From UBA12087 sp964370815 (GTDB lineage: Bacteria; Chloroflexota; Anaerolineae; Anaerolineales; Villigracilaceae), in NCBI GenBank assembly GCA_964370815.1, contig CAYJKQ010000011.1:15622-79621 (forward strand): a stretch of 64,000 nt of DNA. The letters run 5' to 3'. The notes beneath the pieces are model-generated. The model had not been told where the DNA came from, did no database searches, and saw only the letters and a list, made by a program, of their open reading frames with translations. Positions 54,372 to 62,546 of this stretch are shown here, in pieces (the first letter of the stretch is position 1; every line of letters starts with the position of its first letter). Made by a program: the position numbers and the translations under genes.

Positions 54372-55141
54372 TTGTTCCTGATAAACAGGGAATCCGACTG
54401 CAGAATGGACCCATCCAGGGGCGAAAGCATCGAGTCCAGGTTTCCGGCAAAGCGGAAACCCGCCTGCGTCAGCAACTGGTGGATGCCCTCAAACAACACC
54501 TGACCGGAATACAAAGGCTGATAGGAAACCTCGATCTCGATGAAATCCACTTGCTTCAATACCTGTCCGGAGCCCCTCAGAACGGCATCTTCATAGCCCT
54601 GCACATCGATCTTGAGAAAGACCGCCGAATCCAGGCTTATTCTATCCAGATAATCATCCAGGCGGGCGACAGGAACACTTACGGTCGTGGAATGTGCGCT
54701 CTGAGGAAATGTCTGGCGGTGCAGCTCACCCATTTCGAGCACTGAAGAGGATGGGCTGAAATCGCTGCGATGGAATTTCATCTCTCCGGTCTGCTCGCCG
54801 ATGGCGGTGTTGAATGCCTGAAAATTACCAAAGGGGGCTAGATTTTTTACCAGTTGGGCGTAATTGTCCTGCAGTGGTTCAAAAGAGTAGATGCGTGCAT
54901 CCGGCAGGATGTGGCGGATGGCATAGGCAAACGAGCCAATGTAGCTGCCCACGTCCAGAACGGTTTTTATGCCCATCTTCTGAAACCAGACCATGTGCGG
55001 GGTCAGTCGCGGCATCTCATGCACCAGGCTGCGCTGGGTCAAGACCTTACCTAGCAGCGGCAGAAAACGGTGCGGGTACTGGAAGGGCAGGGATAGGTAT
55101 TCAATTCCCTTGATCAGGGTGGCAGAAAACGACTTTGGCAT
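54368..55141 (-). CDS. FkbM family methyltransferase
   Basis: 257 aa SAM-dependent enzyme. SAM motif TVLDVGSYIGSFAYAI, acidic motif IYSFEPLQDNYAQLVKNL, and the FkbM-specific VFLKIDVQGYEDAVLRGS. Such proteins O-methylate sugars and polyketides and are common in glycan loci. Its stop overlaps the start of the GT2 downstream, so they are coupled. Confidence 0.9.
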   Translation of the reverse strand: MPKSFSATLIKGIEYLSLPFQYPHRFLPLLGKVLTQRSLVHEMPRLTPHMVWFQKMGIKTVLDVGSYIGSFAYAIRHILPDARIYSFEPLQDNYAQLVKNLAPFGNFQAFNTAIGEQTGEMKFHRSDFSPSSSVLEMGELHRQTFPQSAHSTTVSVPVARLDDYLDRISLDSAVFLKIDVQGYEDAVLRGSGQVLKQVDFIEIEVSYQPLYSGQVLFEGIHQLLTQAGFRFAGNLDSMLSPLDGSILQSDSLFIRNK

Positions 55142-55404
55142 GCTTCCTCGAACTTTAGTTTATACAGGCTATGATAGCATGAAATTGCAGGCAGCGGGGG
55201 GAGGAAGACAGACCAGCAAGCCACCGCAGCAGCTCGATCCTCCAAAATTCCTGGAAGGGCAACCGGTCACCCTGTGTCTGGCGACAGGAAGGCGAAGTAT
55301 AAGGTAAAATACAGGCTGTCTATTTGAAATTTTTCACCGTCTGGAAATAAAAGCTCATTAATTCATGACGTGAAAATAAGGATGTAAATAAATATCGAGT
55401 GGCT

Positions 55405-56124
55405 ATGAAAATTGGCATTATCATTCCAACTTACAATGAAGCGGATAATTTGCCAAAATTGATCCCTGCCTTGTTTGCTCTTCCACTTGATCTGCATCTG
55501 CTGGTGGTGGATGACAATAGCCCGGATGGTACCGGTCAATTGGCTGATGAGTTCTCCCTGAAACATGCCGGTCGAATGAACGTCCTGCATAGACCCGGAA
55601 AATTGGGTTATGCCTCAGCCAGTATTCAAGGCTTTCATTTTTTCTTAAACCAGGGTATGGATGTGATCGGGCAAATGGATGCCGATTTCTCCCACGATCC
55701 TGCCGATCTACTTACCATGTCAGAACATCTCCAGGGCTGCGGGCTGGTTATCGGATCCCGTTATATCAAGGGGGGCAGCGTGGACCGCCAGTGGTCCTAT
55801 GCTCGCCGCGGGCTTTCAGCATTTGGGAATTCATATGCCCGCCTGATACTGGGACTCCCTTACAAGGATATTACGACGGGTTTTCGACTCTGGCGATCCG
55901 AGGCGCTTGTGAGAATTCCGCTTGACCTAATTCATTCAAGAGGATATGTCTTCCTGATCGAATTGACTTACCTGGCACATCGGCTCGGAATCCAGGTTGT
56001 CGAGGTTCCCATCTTTTTTGCTGACCGGAAAGGTGGTAAAACCAAGATGTCGTTCCAGATCCAGGTGGAGGCTGCCTGGCGGGTCTGGCAATTGCCTTTC
56101 ATCCATCGGAATAAAAATATCTAA
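55405..56124 (+). CDS. Polyprenol-phosphate mannosyltransferase-like GT2 (DPM1 type)
   Basis: 239 aa. GIIIPTYNEADNLPKLI, LLVVDDNSPDGTGQLAD, GQMDADFSHDPADL and the ITTGFRLWRSEAL segment identify the DPM1/Ppm1 catalytic domain without membrane helices. It transfers mannose (or another hexose) from a GDP/UDP donor to a polyprenyl phosphate. ATG 55405 is preferred to the in-frame GTG 55399. It is monocistronic and converges on ada. Confidence 0.9.
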   Translation: MKIGIIIPTYNEADNLPKLIPALFALPLDLHLLVVDDNSPDGTGQLADEFSLKHAGRMNVLHRPGKLGYASASIQGFHFFLNQGMDVIGQMDADFSHDPADLLTMSEHLQGCGLVIGSRYIKGGSVDRQWSYARRGLSAFGNSYARLILGLPYKDITTGFRLWRSEALVRIPLDLIHSRGYVFLIELTYLAHRLGIQVVEVPIFFADRKGGKTKMSFQIQVEAAWRVWQLPFIHRNKNI

Positions 56125-56211
56125 GGGATGTGCCCTATCAATACCCCTGGGGAGATGAATGGTAAAAAAAGCAAAATCCGCCAACGTACGAAATCCCCGA
56201 CGCTTTAAATT

Positions 56212-56233
56212 ATCCCCGGAATTACCCGGGGAT
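56212..56233. terminator. GC-rich hairpin between convergent genes
   Basis: ATCCCCGG (56212-56219) pairs perfectly with 56226-56233 across a 6-base loop. It lacks a T-run but sits in the convergent gap before ada, 14 bases beyond its stop. Confidence 0.45.
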
Positions 56234-56247
56234 CTGTCGTTGCCAGA

Positions 56248-57303
56248 TTATATCAACCCAAACTTGTGTTCATGGTTTAGCAGGTATTGCTTGCGCCACA
56301 ACCCACCCCCGTAACCGACAAGTCTCCCGTCTGCCCCGATGACGCGATGGCAAGGAATGATGATGGCGATCCTGTTATCGCCATTTGCCCTTGCCACAGC
56401 CCGCACTGCACTGGGCTGATCTATGAGCTCAGCCTGTTCTTTGTAGGAGCGGGTGGAACCATAGGGGATCATTTGCAAGCCCGCCCACACTTTTTGTTGA
56501 AAAGGTGTTCCGGGCAGCACCAGGGGAATGTTAAATACCTTGCGCTTGCCGGAAAAATATTCTTCCAATTGCATGCTGAGACCATCAAAATGCTTACTGA
56601 AACCGGGGACTATCTCAGCCTTCAATAAATTGTTCAACCTTCCCAACTGGGTTTCCAACATTCTTCTATCGACAAATTCCAGCAGGCAAATGCCATCTTC
56701 GCTGGCTCCAGCCAGCATTGGACCCAACGGTGTCAATATCCGGGTGGTAACGATCAGTTGCCCTTCCAGGCTTTTAGCGGGGCTAAAACCAGCCGTCTTT
56801 TTGAACGAATCCGTGAAGCCACTTAACGAATTGTAGCCGGATTCAAAAGCTGTTTCCGTAACCCCTTCTCCATATTTGATCCTTCCAAAAGCCTGCCCGA
56901 TCCGCAAGGCACGCAAATAAGCCTGAAAAGTTATGCCGTGATGTTTCTTGAACCAGTAATTGACCCGGTTGGGTTCCAACCCCCTGGACCGCAGGTCGCT
57001 GCTTTGTATCCTGACCAGCGGGTTCTCGTTGATCTCAGCTAATAAAGGATTCAACCAATCGGGCGCTGTCCCTTTATAACTTAAGGGATTACAAACCTTG
57101 CAGGGTCGGTAACCACTCACAAGTGCTTCATGAGCTGTGCCAAAAAACTCCACGTTTTCCGGTTTTGGTTTTCGGGCAGTACAAGTAGGCCGACAAAAGA
57201 TACCGGTCGTCTTGATCCCAGCCATGAAGATCCCCTCAAAATTACTGTCCTTGTTGACCAAGGCTGAATACATTATTTCTGTGTCCGGCAGGGTTTGTTC
57301 CAT
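56248..57303 (-). CDS. ada: Ada: bifunctional O6-methylguanine-DNA methyltransferase and regulator
   Basis: Repairs alkylated DNA and activates its own regulon when methylated. Order in 351 aa: N-terminal Ada domain with zinc ligands C37, C41, C68 and C71 (FCRPTCTARKP, RPCKVC); an AraC-type HTH around 85-185 (FKKHHGITFQAYLRALRIGQAF, AFESGYNSLSGFTDSF); then the C-terminal suicide methyltransferase with IIPCHRVIGADGRLVGYGGG, reactive Cys318. All three parts are intact. It starts ATG 57303 with no closely linked alkylation genes. Confidence 0.96.
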   Translation of the reverse strand: MEQTLPDTEIMYSALVNKDSNFEGIFMAGIKTTGIFCRPTCTARKPKPENVEFFGTAHEALVSGYRPCKVCNPLSYKGTAPDWLNPLLAEINENPLVRIQSSDLRSRGLEPNRVNYWFKKHHGITFQAYLRALRIGQAFGRIKYGEGVTETAFESGYNSLSGFTDSFKKTAGFSPAKSLEGQLIVTTRILTPLGPMLAGASEDGICLLEFVDRRMLETQLGRLNNLLKAEIVPGFSKHFDGLSMQLEEYFSGKRKVFNIPLVLPGTPFQQKVWAGLQMIPYGSTRSYKEQAELIDQPSAVRAVARANGDNRIAIIIPCHRVIGADGRLVGYGGGLWRKQYLLNHEHKFGLI

Positions 57304-57474
57304 GAGTGTGCCTTTCCTGTGAATTTTAGTAGTACCTCATTCTGCCATCAATTGATCTTACTCACAACCGAAAATCAAACAAACAATTTTCCTTCCACCT
57401 GCTCTCACATTGTCGCGGAAGTGAGCATGAGCGCTGGTATCAGGGTGTCAGCTGGCGTTGCCAGTTCGCGCAAA

Positions 57475-57807
57475 TTAGACGGCATGCCTGCCCAACCAGA
57501 ACTTGCGCCAGTCGCCCTTGCTGAGGAAAAGCGCCAGCAGGGCATACAGGCTTCCAGCCCAGAAACCGAGCGTGAGCATTGCCGCCGTCCACAGGATGGC
57601 AACCGGCAGCGACCTCTCGCGGTACAGGATCCAACCGGAAAACAGCAGGAAGCCAGTGTACAGGTCCACCAGGGAGACGATACCCCACGGCATTTTCATC
57701 AGCTCGCTGCCTTCAGTGAAGAAATCACCCACCGTAAAACCGTAGATCAGTACAGCCGTCATGACCAGCAGGCCTAAAATGGAGATGAGTTTCGCGGTCT
57801 TCATCAC
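57475..57807 (-). CDS. Small membrane protein, DUF1475-like
   Basis: 110 aa with three or four hydrophobic segments (ISILGLLVMTAVLIYGF, VSLVDLYTGFLLFSGWILY, AILWTAAMLTLGFWAGSLYALLALFL). The DLYTGF element and overall size fit the DUF1475 family, function unknown. Its ATG overlaps the stop of the DUF4345-like gene, so the two small membrane proteins are co-translated downstream of the heliorhodopsin operon. Confidence 0.7.
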   Translation of the reverse strand: MMKTAKLISILGLLVMTAVLIYGFTVGDFFTEGSELMKMPWGIVSLVDLYTGFLLFSGWILYRERSLPVAILWTAAMLTLGFWAGSLYALLALFLSKGDWRKFWLGRHAV

Positions 57808-58148
57808 AGCACCAGTATCACGCCGATCACGATCTCAATTACCAGGCTGATGACGTTGGAGCTTTCGATGGATTTATCTGTAAACATCGAGATGGCTCGA
57901 ACCACGGCGATTGCCAGGTACATCATGCCAAGCATGGGATAAGCTACAGCTTTGTCTAATATTAGTGCTGCGATGCCAAGCCCGATGAATAGTCCGCCAA
58001 ATATGGCGCGGATCTCCGTAATGCCGCGCCCACCGACCGGATGGATGCCGGTAAAGCCTTCAATTTTGGTCGGCACGACCAGGGACAACAGTCCGGTTAG
58101 TAAGGTGGCGATAACAGCAATGATCTGGAGTATCTTTAGCAGGTTCAT
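57804..58148 (-). CDS. Small membrane protein, DUF4345-like
   Basis: 114 aa, four helices. The pattern GITEIRAIFGGLFIGLGIAALIL, with the conserved EIR-x-GG core, identifies a DUF4345-type protein, function unknown. AAGGAG lies before ATG 58148. It lies 93 bases after degV on the same strand and is coupled to the following DUF1475-like gene. Confidence 0.75.
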   Translation of the reverse strand: MNLLKILQIIAVIATLLTGLLSLVVPTKIEGFTGIHPVGGRGITEIRAIFGGLFIGLGIAALILDKAVAYPMLGMMYLAIAVVRAISMFTDKSIESSNVISLVIEIVIGVILVL

Positions 58149-58241
58149 TTATTCTCCTTGTCTTTCATTAGCCAGGTAGGAGGTCCGGAGGCAGGCTCAT
58201 TGGCATTCTTGAGAGACAGCTCTGAACAGGTTGTTCCTGGA

Positions 58242-59084
58242 TCAAGTATTCTCTTGTGAGATCACGGCGAATCCGAGCGCACCCACCCCAAGATGGCAAC
58301 CCAGCACGGGTGTGATCTGATGAATGGGAATTTCTGTATCGGGCAGGTATTTAAGAACCTGCGTGCGCAAATCTTTGGCACGCGCTTCCACGCCAGCATG
58401 CAGAACAGCCAACTGTTCGAAAGGACCATATTCGTCCAGCCAGCCGATCATTCGTTCCATTGCCCGCCGCGTGGTACGGACCCGGTGTGCGACAGGTTTG
58501 CCCTGGTTCATATGCAGGAGAGGTTTAAGCTTCAGGATCTCTCCAAAACGTGCCACGGCAACATGCATGCGTCCGCTTCGGCGCAGGTATTCGAGTGTGT
58601 CCAGCGCCGCGAAGACATGGGTGCAAGGCATGAGATCCTTCAAGGATTCCAGGATCTCTTCGATCTTATGACCGGACTGCGCCATCCGGGCTGCTTTTTC
58701 CACCAGGAGCCCCAACCCCAGGCTGAGTTGACCCGAGTCCAGTACGGTGACAGGGATGCGGGTGAATTCTTTGGCTGCTGTGCGTGCCGAGTTGAGAGTC
58801 GCGCTGAGCGCTTCAGCAATGTGGATGGATAGGATGGCTTGAAAACCTTTATCCGCCAGCTCTTCAAAGCGCTTTATGAATATTTCCGGTCCGGGTGTGG
58901 CAGTGCTTGGTGCGGGGTCATATTCCGGCAGCCGGGTGTAGAACTCGTCTTTGGTGATGTTCACTCCGTCCATCAACCGCTCTTCACCCATCTGGATGAA
59001 GAGCGGGATGACCTCTATGCTGTAGCGCTGCACGATATCGGGGGTCAGATCGCAAGTACTGTCAGTGACGATGGCAATTTTCAT
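58242..59084 (-). CDS. DegV family (fatty-acid-binding) protein
   Basis: 280 aa. The N-terminus IAIVTDSTCDLTPDIVQRYSIEVIPL, STATPGPEIFIKRFEEL, ILSIHIAEALSATLNSAR and a C-terminal VLGCHLGVGALGFAVI are diagnostic. DegV/FakB proteins bind fatty acids and, with the kinase FakA, deliver acyl phosphate to membrane lipid synthesis. The heliorhodopsin gene ends 15 bases upstream, so the two are almost certainly co-transcribed. No fakA is present in the window. Confidence 0.94.
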   Translation of the reverse strand: MKIAIVTDSTCDLTPDIVQRYSIEVIPLFIQMGEERLMDGVNITKDEFYTRLPEYDPAPSTATPGPEIFIKRFEELADKGFQAILSIHIAEALSATLNSARTAAKEFTRIPVTVLDSGQLSLGLGLLVEKAARMAQSGHKIEEILESLKDLMPCTHVFAALDTLEYLRRSGRMHVAVARFGEILKLKPLLHMNQGKPVAHRVRTTRRAMERMIGWLDEYGPFEQLAVLHAGVEARAKDLRTQVLKYLPDTEIPIHQITPVLGCHLGVGALGFAVISQENT

Positions 59085-59099
59085 GGATACTCACGGGTT

Positions 59100-59891
59100 T
59101 TAGACTGGCGCCAATGTTCCGGCGAAGATCATCCAGGCCAATACGGTTTTGGCGACCAGGCTCAAAATAATGAAGGCGCGTTCACCATACAGGTAATCCT
59201 TCCATGGTCCGATCTTTTTATATTGCAGGTACATGTTGACGGCAAAGGTATTGAAGAACACGAACAGGGTCGGGATGATGGCGTACACAAAGGCAGGTGG
59301 TTTGGCTTCCCCACCCGAGGCTATCGAACCGAAGAAGTATATGAAGATCACCAGCCAGGGGATGATGCCGGCGATCGAGCCAAAAGTGAACGGCGCCCAG
59401 TCCAATTTTTCCTTGCCCTGGTTCAGGCTTTCCATCAACAGACCGAACAGGTTCATCATGGCATTCAAACCGAACATCACCACTATGGCACCCAGGTCCC
59501 AGACCCCGGCCAGCATCCCGATCAGAACGATCATCAGGGATGAGCTGAGAGCATATTCATAGAACCGGATGGGGTTCCTGCCTTGTTCCAGTTTTTGTAC
59601 ATAACTCTTGTAACCAATGCCGCTTAGGTAAAAATGAGCGATGGCGGAAAGCAGGAGAAAGATCGCGACTGCCGGACCCAGGGGTAACTCGTATAAGAGT
59701 TTTGCGACTGGAGCCAGCGAGAAAGTACTGGTGTTAAAACTCAGGAAATTGGTGAAAACAGGATAGGTGGTGTCATTGCTGACCAGCCACATAAAGACAC
59801 CCTGGATCAGGTGCAAAATACCCATGATCAGGTTGAAACGGCGCAGGCTGGTAAATTTAGCCTGGTTGGAACGAACTTCTGTGTTAGTCAT
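59100..59891 (-). CDS. Heliorhodopsin
   Basis: Seven-helix retinal protein, 263 aa, recognisable throughout. Marks: LRRFNLIMGILHLIQGVFMWLVS (H27, Q30), H86 in AIAHFYLSG, RFYEYALSSSLMIVLIG with Glu112 at the Schiff-base counterion position, LNAMMNLFGLLMESLN, LDWAPFTFGSIAGIIPW, FFNTFAVNMYLQYKKIG and SLVAKTVLAWMIFAGTL with Lys248 as retinal attachment site. Heliorhodopsins have the N-terminus inside and are thought to be sensors or enzyme regulators rather than pumps. It lies 42 bases after the carH-like gene and 15 before degV. No carotenoid or retinal synthesis gene is in the window. Confidence 0.97.
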   Translation of the reverse strand: MTNTEVRSNQAKFTSLRRFNLIMGILHLIQGVFMWLVSNDTTYPVFTNFLSFNTSTFSLAPVAKLLYELPLGPAVAIFLLLSAIAHFYLSGIGYKSYVQKLEQGRNPIRFYEYALSSSLMIVLIGMLAGVWDLGAIVVMFGLNAMMNLFGLLMESLNQGKEKLDWAPFTFGSIAGIIPWLVIFIYFFGSIASGGEAKPPAFVYAIIPTLFVFFNTFAVNMYLQYKKIGPWKDYLYGERAFIILSLVAKTVLAWMIFAGTLAPV

Positions 59892-59933
59892 TACTACTCC
59901 TTATAGGTTGGTTGAAATTAATTGGGAATGAAA

Positions 59934-61250
59934 TTACGTGGTTCTTTGCCCGGCAGGCTGCAGGTCAAACCAGTTCAATAGGGGTGCAGCTTCCTGCCCG
60001 AGCGCTTTACGGACACTATCGAAATAAACGCTCCAGGCTGCGCTTGCCTGGTCAATGCCGTACTGGCGGTTATTTAGAAAACCTTCCATCCAGTGCATTT
60101 CAGGCAGGAGAAGGTCCAGGTCGCCGAGATAAAGTGCTGCGGCAACCGAATTGTTCATAAAAAGGGTTATATCGTTGTGGTTTCCTCCTGAAATATCTCC
60201 TGCAGAAAATTGAGTTGAGATCAGTGCTTGGATCGTGTGCAGGTTGAGCTGGAATGATTCATAAAGCTTCCGGAAGGGATTTTCTCCTTCATCAGGGTTG
60301 GCAGGAAGTTTTTTATGGAGGATCAATTCTTCAATTGCAGCGGGAGCTTCTGCGAGCGTATCCCCGAGAAAATGTGCCGGGAGCTGCTTCAGGAGCCCGG
60401 GATTGTTCCTGAAAATACGTCCACCAAAACCAACGGGATGGCTATTTGCCAATGCCTGTACGGTTCGTTTTAATTGTGCGGCACTGCTCAATTGTTGTGC
60501 GGAAAGGACAACCAGCCGGGGCTGAATGCTTTCAGCCGTCTCTTTCAGTTGTGCAATGGGGACGTTGGCGCCCAGGTCGATCACTTTGTAGCCCTGCCTT
60601 CGCAGCAGGAAGGTCAGACAAGTACCCGGGAGTGTATGCTCCTCGCCGGGTGGGCAGCACATCAGGATGGTCTCCTCCCGGTTTGAAGGGGGCATGGAGG
60701 CTATCAGGCTGCCCAGGCGCCGCCGGGCAACCCCGGCCGCGAAGTGTTCCTGTTGTATGCTGGCTTTTCCCTGGTACCAGCTTTCTCCGATTTCAAACAT
60801 GCCTTTCAGGAAGATCTCGCTGCACACTGTTTCCGGGTTGACGAGACCGAAAGCCCTGTTGACGACCTGGTCAGCCAGGTTTTCGTTAAAATTAAGGCAG
60901 GCTTCCAGCCATTGAGCGCGCAGACTGTCTGGCGCAGAACCCATCCCCCCTGATGAAAAATTTGCAGCCTGGATGGAGGAGGATGGATGATCTTCTTCCA
61001 GAGGATCGCGGCCTTTTCGGATCAGGTCGTGCCACAAACCCACGGAATTGGAGATGCTGATGCCTTCGGATCGTTTTGCCATCAACCAGCGGATGATGGC
61101 GATGTCACGTTGCGAGTAGATGCGCTGCCCGCCGGAGGTGCGTCCCGGGGCAGGCAGGTTGTAACGACGCTCCCAGGCTCGCAGGGAATCTGCGCTCAGT
61201 CCGGTTAAACGGATGACGGCTTTCAGGTTGAAGGTGGGTGTGTTTTTCAT
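59934..61250 (-). CDS. carH: CarH-like MerR regulator with B12-binding photoreceptor domain
   Basis: 438 aa from ATG 61250; an upstream in-frame ATG at 61289 lies within the promoter and is rejected. Residues 8-75 are a MerR HTH (AVIRLTGLSADSLRAWERRY, GGQRIYSQRDI). Residues 110-185 form the helical cap with the CarH signature W158-x9-E168-H169 (WYQGKASIQQEH). Residues 195-318 are the cobalamin-binding Rossmann domain, with ligand His205 in GEEHTLPG and VIDLGANVP. In CarH, adenosylcobalamin holds a DNA-bound tetramer in the dark, and light breaks the Co-C bond and releases it. Residues 320-438 are an extra helical region not found in typical CarH (about 300 aa). The ExHxxG motif has one extra residue before the Gly. 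Confidence 0.92.
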   Translation of the reverse strand: MKNTPTFNLKAVIRLTGLSADSLRAWERRYNLPAPGRTSGGQRIYSQRDIAIIRWLMAKRSEGISISNSVGLWHDLIRKGRDPLEEDHPSSSIQAANFSSGGMGSAPDSLRAQWLEACLNFNENLADQVVNRAFGLVNPETVCSEIFLKGMFEIGESWYQGKASIQQEHFAAGVARRRLGSLIASMPPSNREETILMCCPPGEEHTLPGTCLTFLLRRQGYKVIDLGANVPIAQLKETAESIQPRLVVLSAQQLSSAAQLKRTVQALANSHPVGFGGRIFRNNPGLLKQLPAHFLGDTLAEAPAAIEELILHKKLPANPDEGENPFRKLYESFQLNLHTIQALISTQFSAGDISGGNHNDITLFMNNSVAAALYLGDLDLLLPEMHWMEGFLNNRQYGIDQASAAWSVYFDSVRKALGQEAAPLLNWFDLQPAGQRTT

Positions 61251-61276
61251 GGCGCAGGTTTGTCCTATCAGCAGGC

Positions 61277-61326
61277 ATTGTAACCCCATTTACAATCATT
61301 TGTCAAGGGTTTGTCCATATATTGTA
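61277..61326 (-). promoter_or_regulatory. carH promoter with five 11-bp-phased operator motifs
   Basis: On the - strand a perfect -35 TTGACA (61301-61306) and -10 TACAAT (61277-61282) are 18 bases apart. Across them, at exact 11-base steps, lie TACAAT (61321-61326), GACAAA (61310-61315), GACAAA (61299-61304), GTAAAT (61288-61293, degenerate) and TACAAT (61277-61282). CarH operators are known to consist of 11-bp direct repeats bound by successive MerR-type domains of the tetramer. The site covers -35 to -10, so bound CarH would block transcription of carH and the heliorhodopsin operon in the dark. Confidence 0.8.
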
Positions 61327-61411
61327 TGGATATGGATTGGAAGCGATCAAACCTTTCGGGCAGAGGCAGAAAAGCAGCAGAGCATGAATGATCGTAGAAC
61401 GCAAGAAAATA

Positions 61412-61438
61412 AATAACTCCCTTTTGCGGGGAGTTATT
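61412..61438 (-). terminator. Terminator of the SH3/NBR1 lipoprotein gene
   Basis: Perfect 10-bp stem AATAACTCCC (61412-61421) with 61429-61438, 7-base loop, followed on the - strand by TATTTTC. It lies 80 bases beyond the stop of the gene at 61518. Confidence 0.75.
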
Positions 61439-61517
61439 TTCTAAAGGGCAGGAAGGAAAATAGCCTGCCCGGGTCAATGCCTGTTAATCATTGGAAGCGA
61501 TCAAGCGGTTTCTTCGA

Positions 61518-62453
61518 TCAGGGAATGGCTTCAATAATGATTGTTATAGAGCAGAGGATCGTGGTGCCATCAACCAGATCCCAGGTTTCGGTGTATTCTT
61601 TGGGTGTAGCCGGTACGATCAGATCCAAGAGCAAGGTAGATTCTTCTTTCGGGGCTATATCTTTAGTGAGATCGGATTTAGTCAAATTATTGTGCATATT
61701 GGTGCCGCTCTTAAACTGATAGAACACAGTTCCTTGTTTCCATGTGGTCAAACCGTCGTTTTTTACGACCCAGATAAGGTCATATTGTGTTTCTCCAACT
61801 TTGAACTTGTCGTGATCCTTGGGAATTATGGAGACAAAGGAACATTTATACACGGGGGTGGTGGGCTTGGTTGTGGGGGTATTGAGCGTGCCTGTGGGGG
61901 TATTGAGCGTGCCTGTGGGGGTAAATGTAGGCGTGGAGGTATTTGCCGCTATGGGGGTATGGGCAGGCGTATAAATGGGCATTCCCGTAAAATCGTTGAC
62001 CTGTGTGGCGTAGAAGCCCCACACCCAGCAATAGGTACCGCGCTGACCGGGATTTTCAATGAAATAGTAACCGCGCGTGGGGTCCAGGGCGAAGACCTCC
62101 GTCATAATACCAGGAGCCAGCAGCCCAACTTTCTCATAGACGACATCCGGTCCCAGGCGGCAGTTGGTTTCCTTGCTGACGCTGATCATCGCCTTGTTCG
62201 AGGTTGGCAGGGGCAGCGCTGTGCCGGTCTGAAAAGGTGTTTCGGTCAAGAAAGGCACGGGGGTGTCGCTTGGGTTGGAGAGCGCCATCTGGGTCAGTGT
62301 GCCCGCCACGGCAGCCTGGGCAGTTTCAAAAACGGCTGTCAGTTGGGCGCCTTCCTGGGTTGGAGCCTCTGTTTCCGCTGCAGGACCACAGGCGCTGCTC
62401 ACCAGCAGCATGAGGGCTGTCGCTAAAAATAGCAGGGTCTTTTTTGTGTTCAT
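61518..62453 (-). CDS. Lipoprotein with SH3-like and NBR1-type Ig-like domains
   Basis: 311 aa from ATG 62453, which AAGGAG precedes; the frame opens further upstream without a ribosome site. Lipobox VSSAC, Cys22. After a Thr/Pro-rich linker, residues near 95-160 form an SH3-like module (ETNCRLGPDVVYEKVGLLAPG, CWVWGFYATQV). A second linker contains the seven-residue repeat PTGTLNT twice, and the C-terminus is an Ig-like domain of the NBR1 type (YDLIWVVKNDGLTTWKQGT). This architecture is frequent in Anaerolineae cell-surface proteins. Likely a wall or surface binding protein. Confidence 0.88.
   Translation of the reverse strand: MNTKKTLLFLATALMLLVSSACGPAAETEAPTQEGAQLTAVFETAQAAVAGTLTQMALSNPSDTPVPFLTETPFQTGTALPLPTSNKAMISVSKETNCRLGPDVVYEKVGLLAPGIMTEVFALDPTRGYYFIENPGQRGTYCWVWGFYATQVNDFTGMPIYTPAHTPIAANTSTPTFTPTGTLNTPTGTLNTPTTKPTTPVYKCSFVSIIPKDHDKFKVGETQYDLIWVVKNDGLTTWKQGTVFYQFKSGTNMHNNLTKSDLTKDIAPKEESTLLLDLIVPATPKEYTETWDLVDGTTILCSITIIIEAIP
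61873..61914 (-). repeat. Two tandem copies of a 21-bp repeat inside the lipoprotein gene
   Basis: Two identical 21-bp units (61873-61893, 61894-61914) encode PTGTLNT twice in the Thr/Pro linker; a third partial unit follows. This is the kind of in-frame slippage repeat that changes linker length. Confidence 0.85.
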
Positions 62454-62546
62454 AATATTCTCCTTAAAGAGAACGATCACGCTGAAATCGGGCGGCAGAA
62501 TGATCAAGAATAGGATGGAGGTTGTTGTCATCCACCCTGAATTCAA

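Noticed and set aside
58839..59543. 234-codon open frame on the + strand
   Set aside because: Opposite heliorhodopsin and degV; His/Gln-rich composition typical of a reverse-strand shadow.
57475..61250. Retinal or carotenoid biosynthesis genes near heliorhodopsin
   Set aside because: None present in this window; retinal must be made elsewhere in the genome or taken up.
61491..62426. 311-codon open frame on the + strand
   Set aside because: It is antisense to the SH3/NBR1 lipoprotein gene, begins in its terminator region and has low-complexity Gly/Arg content that mirrors the Thr/Pro linker. The - strand frame has a lipobox, a ribosome site and recognisable domains.
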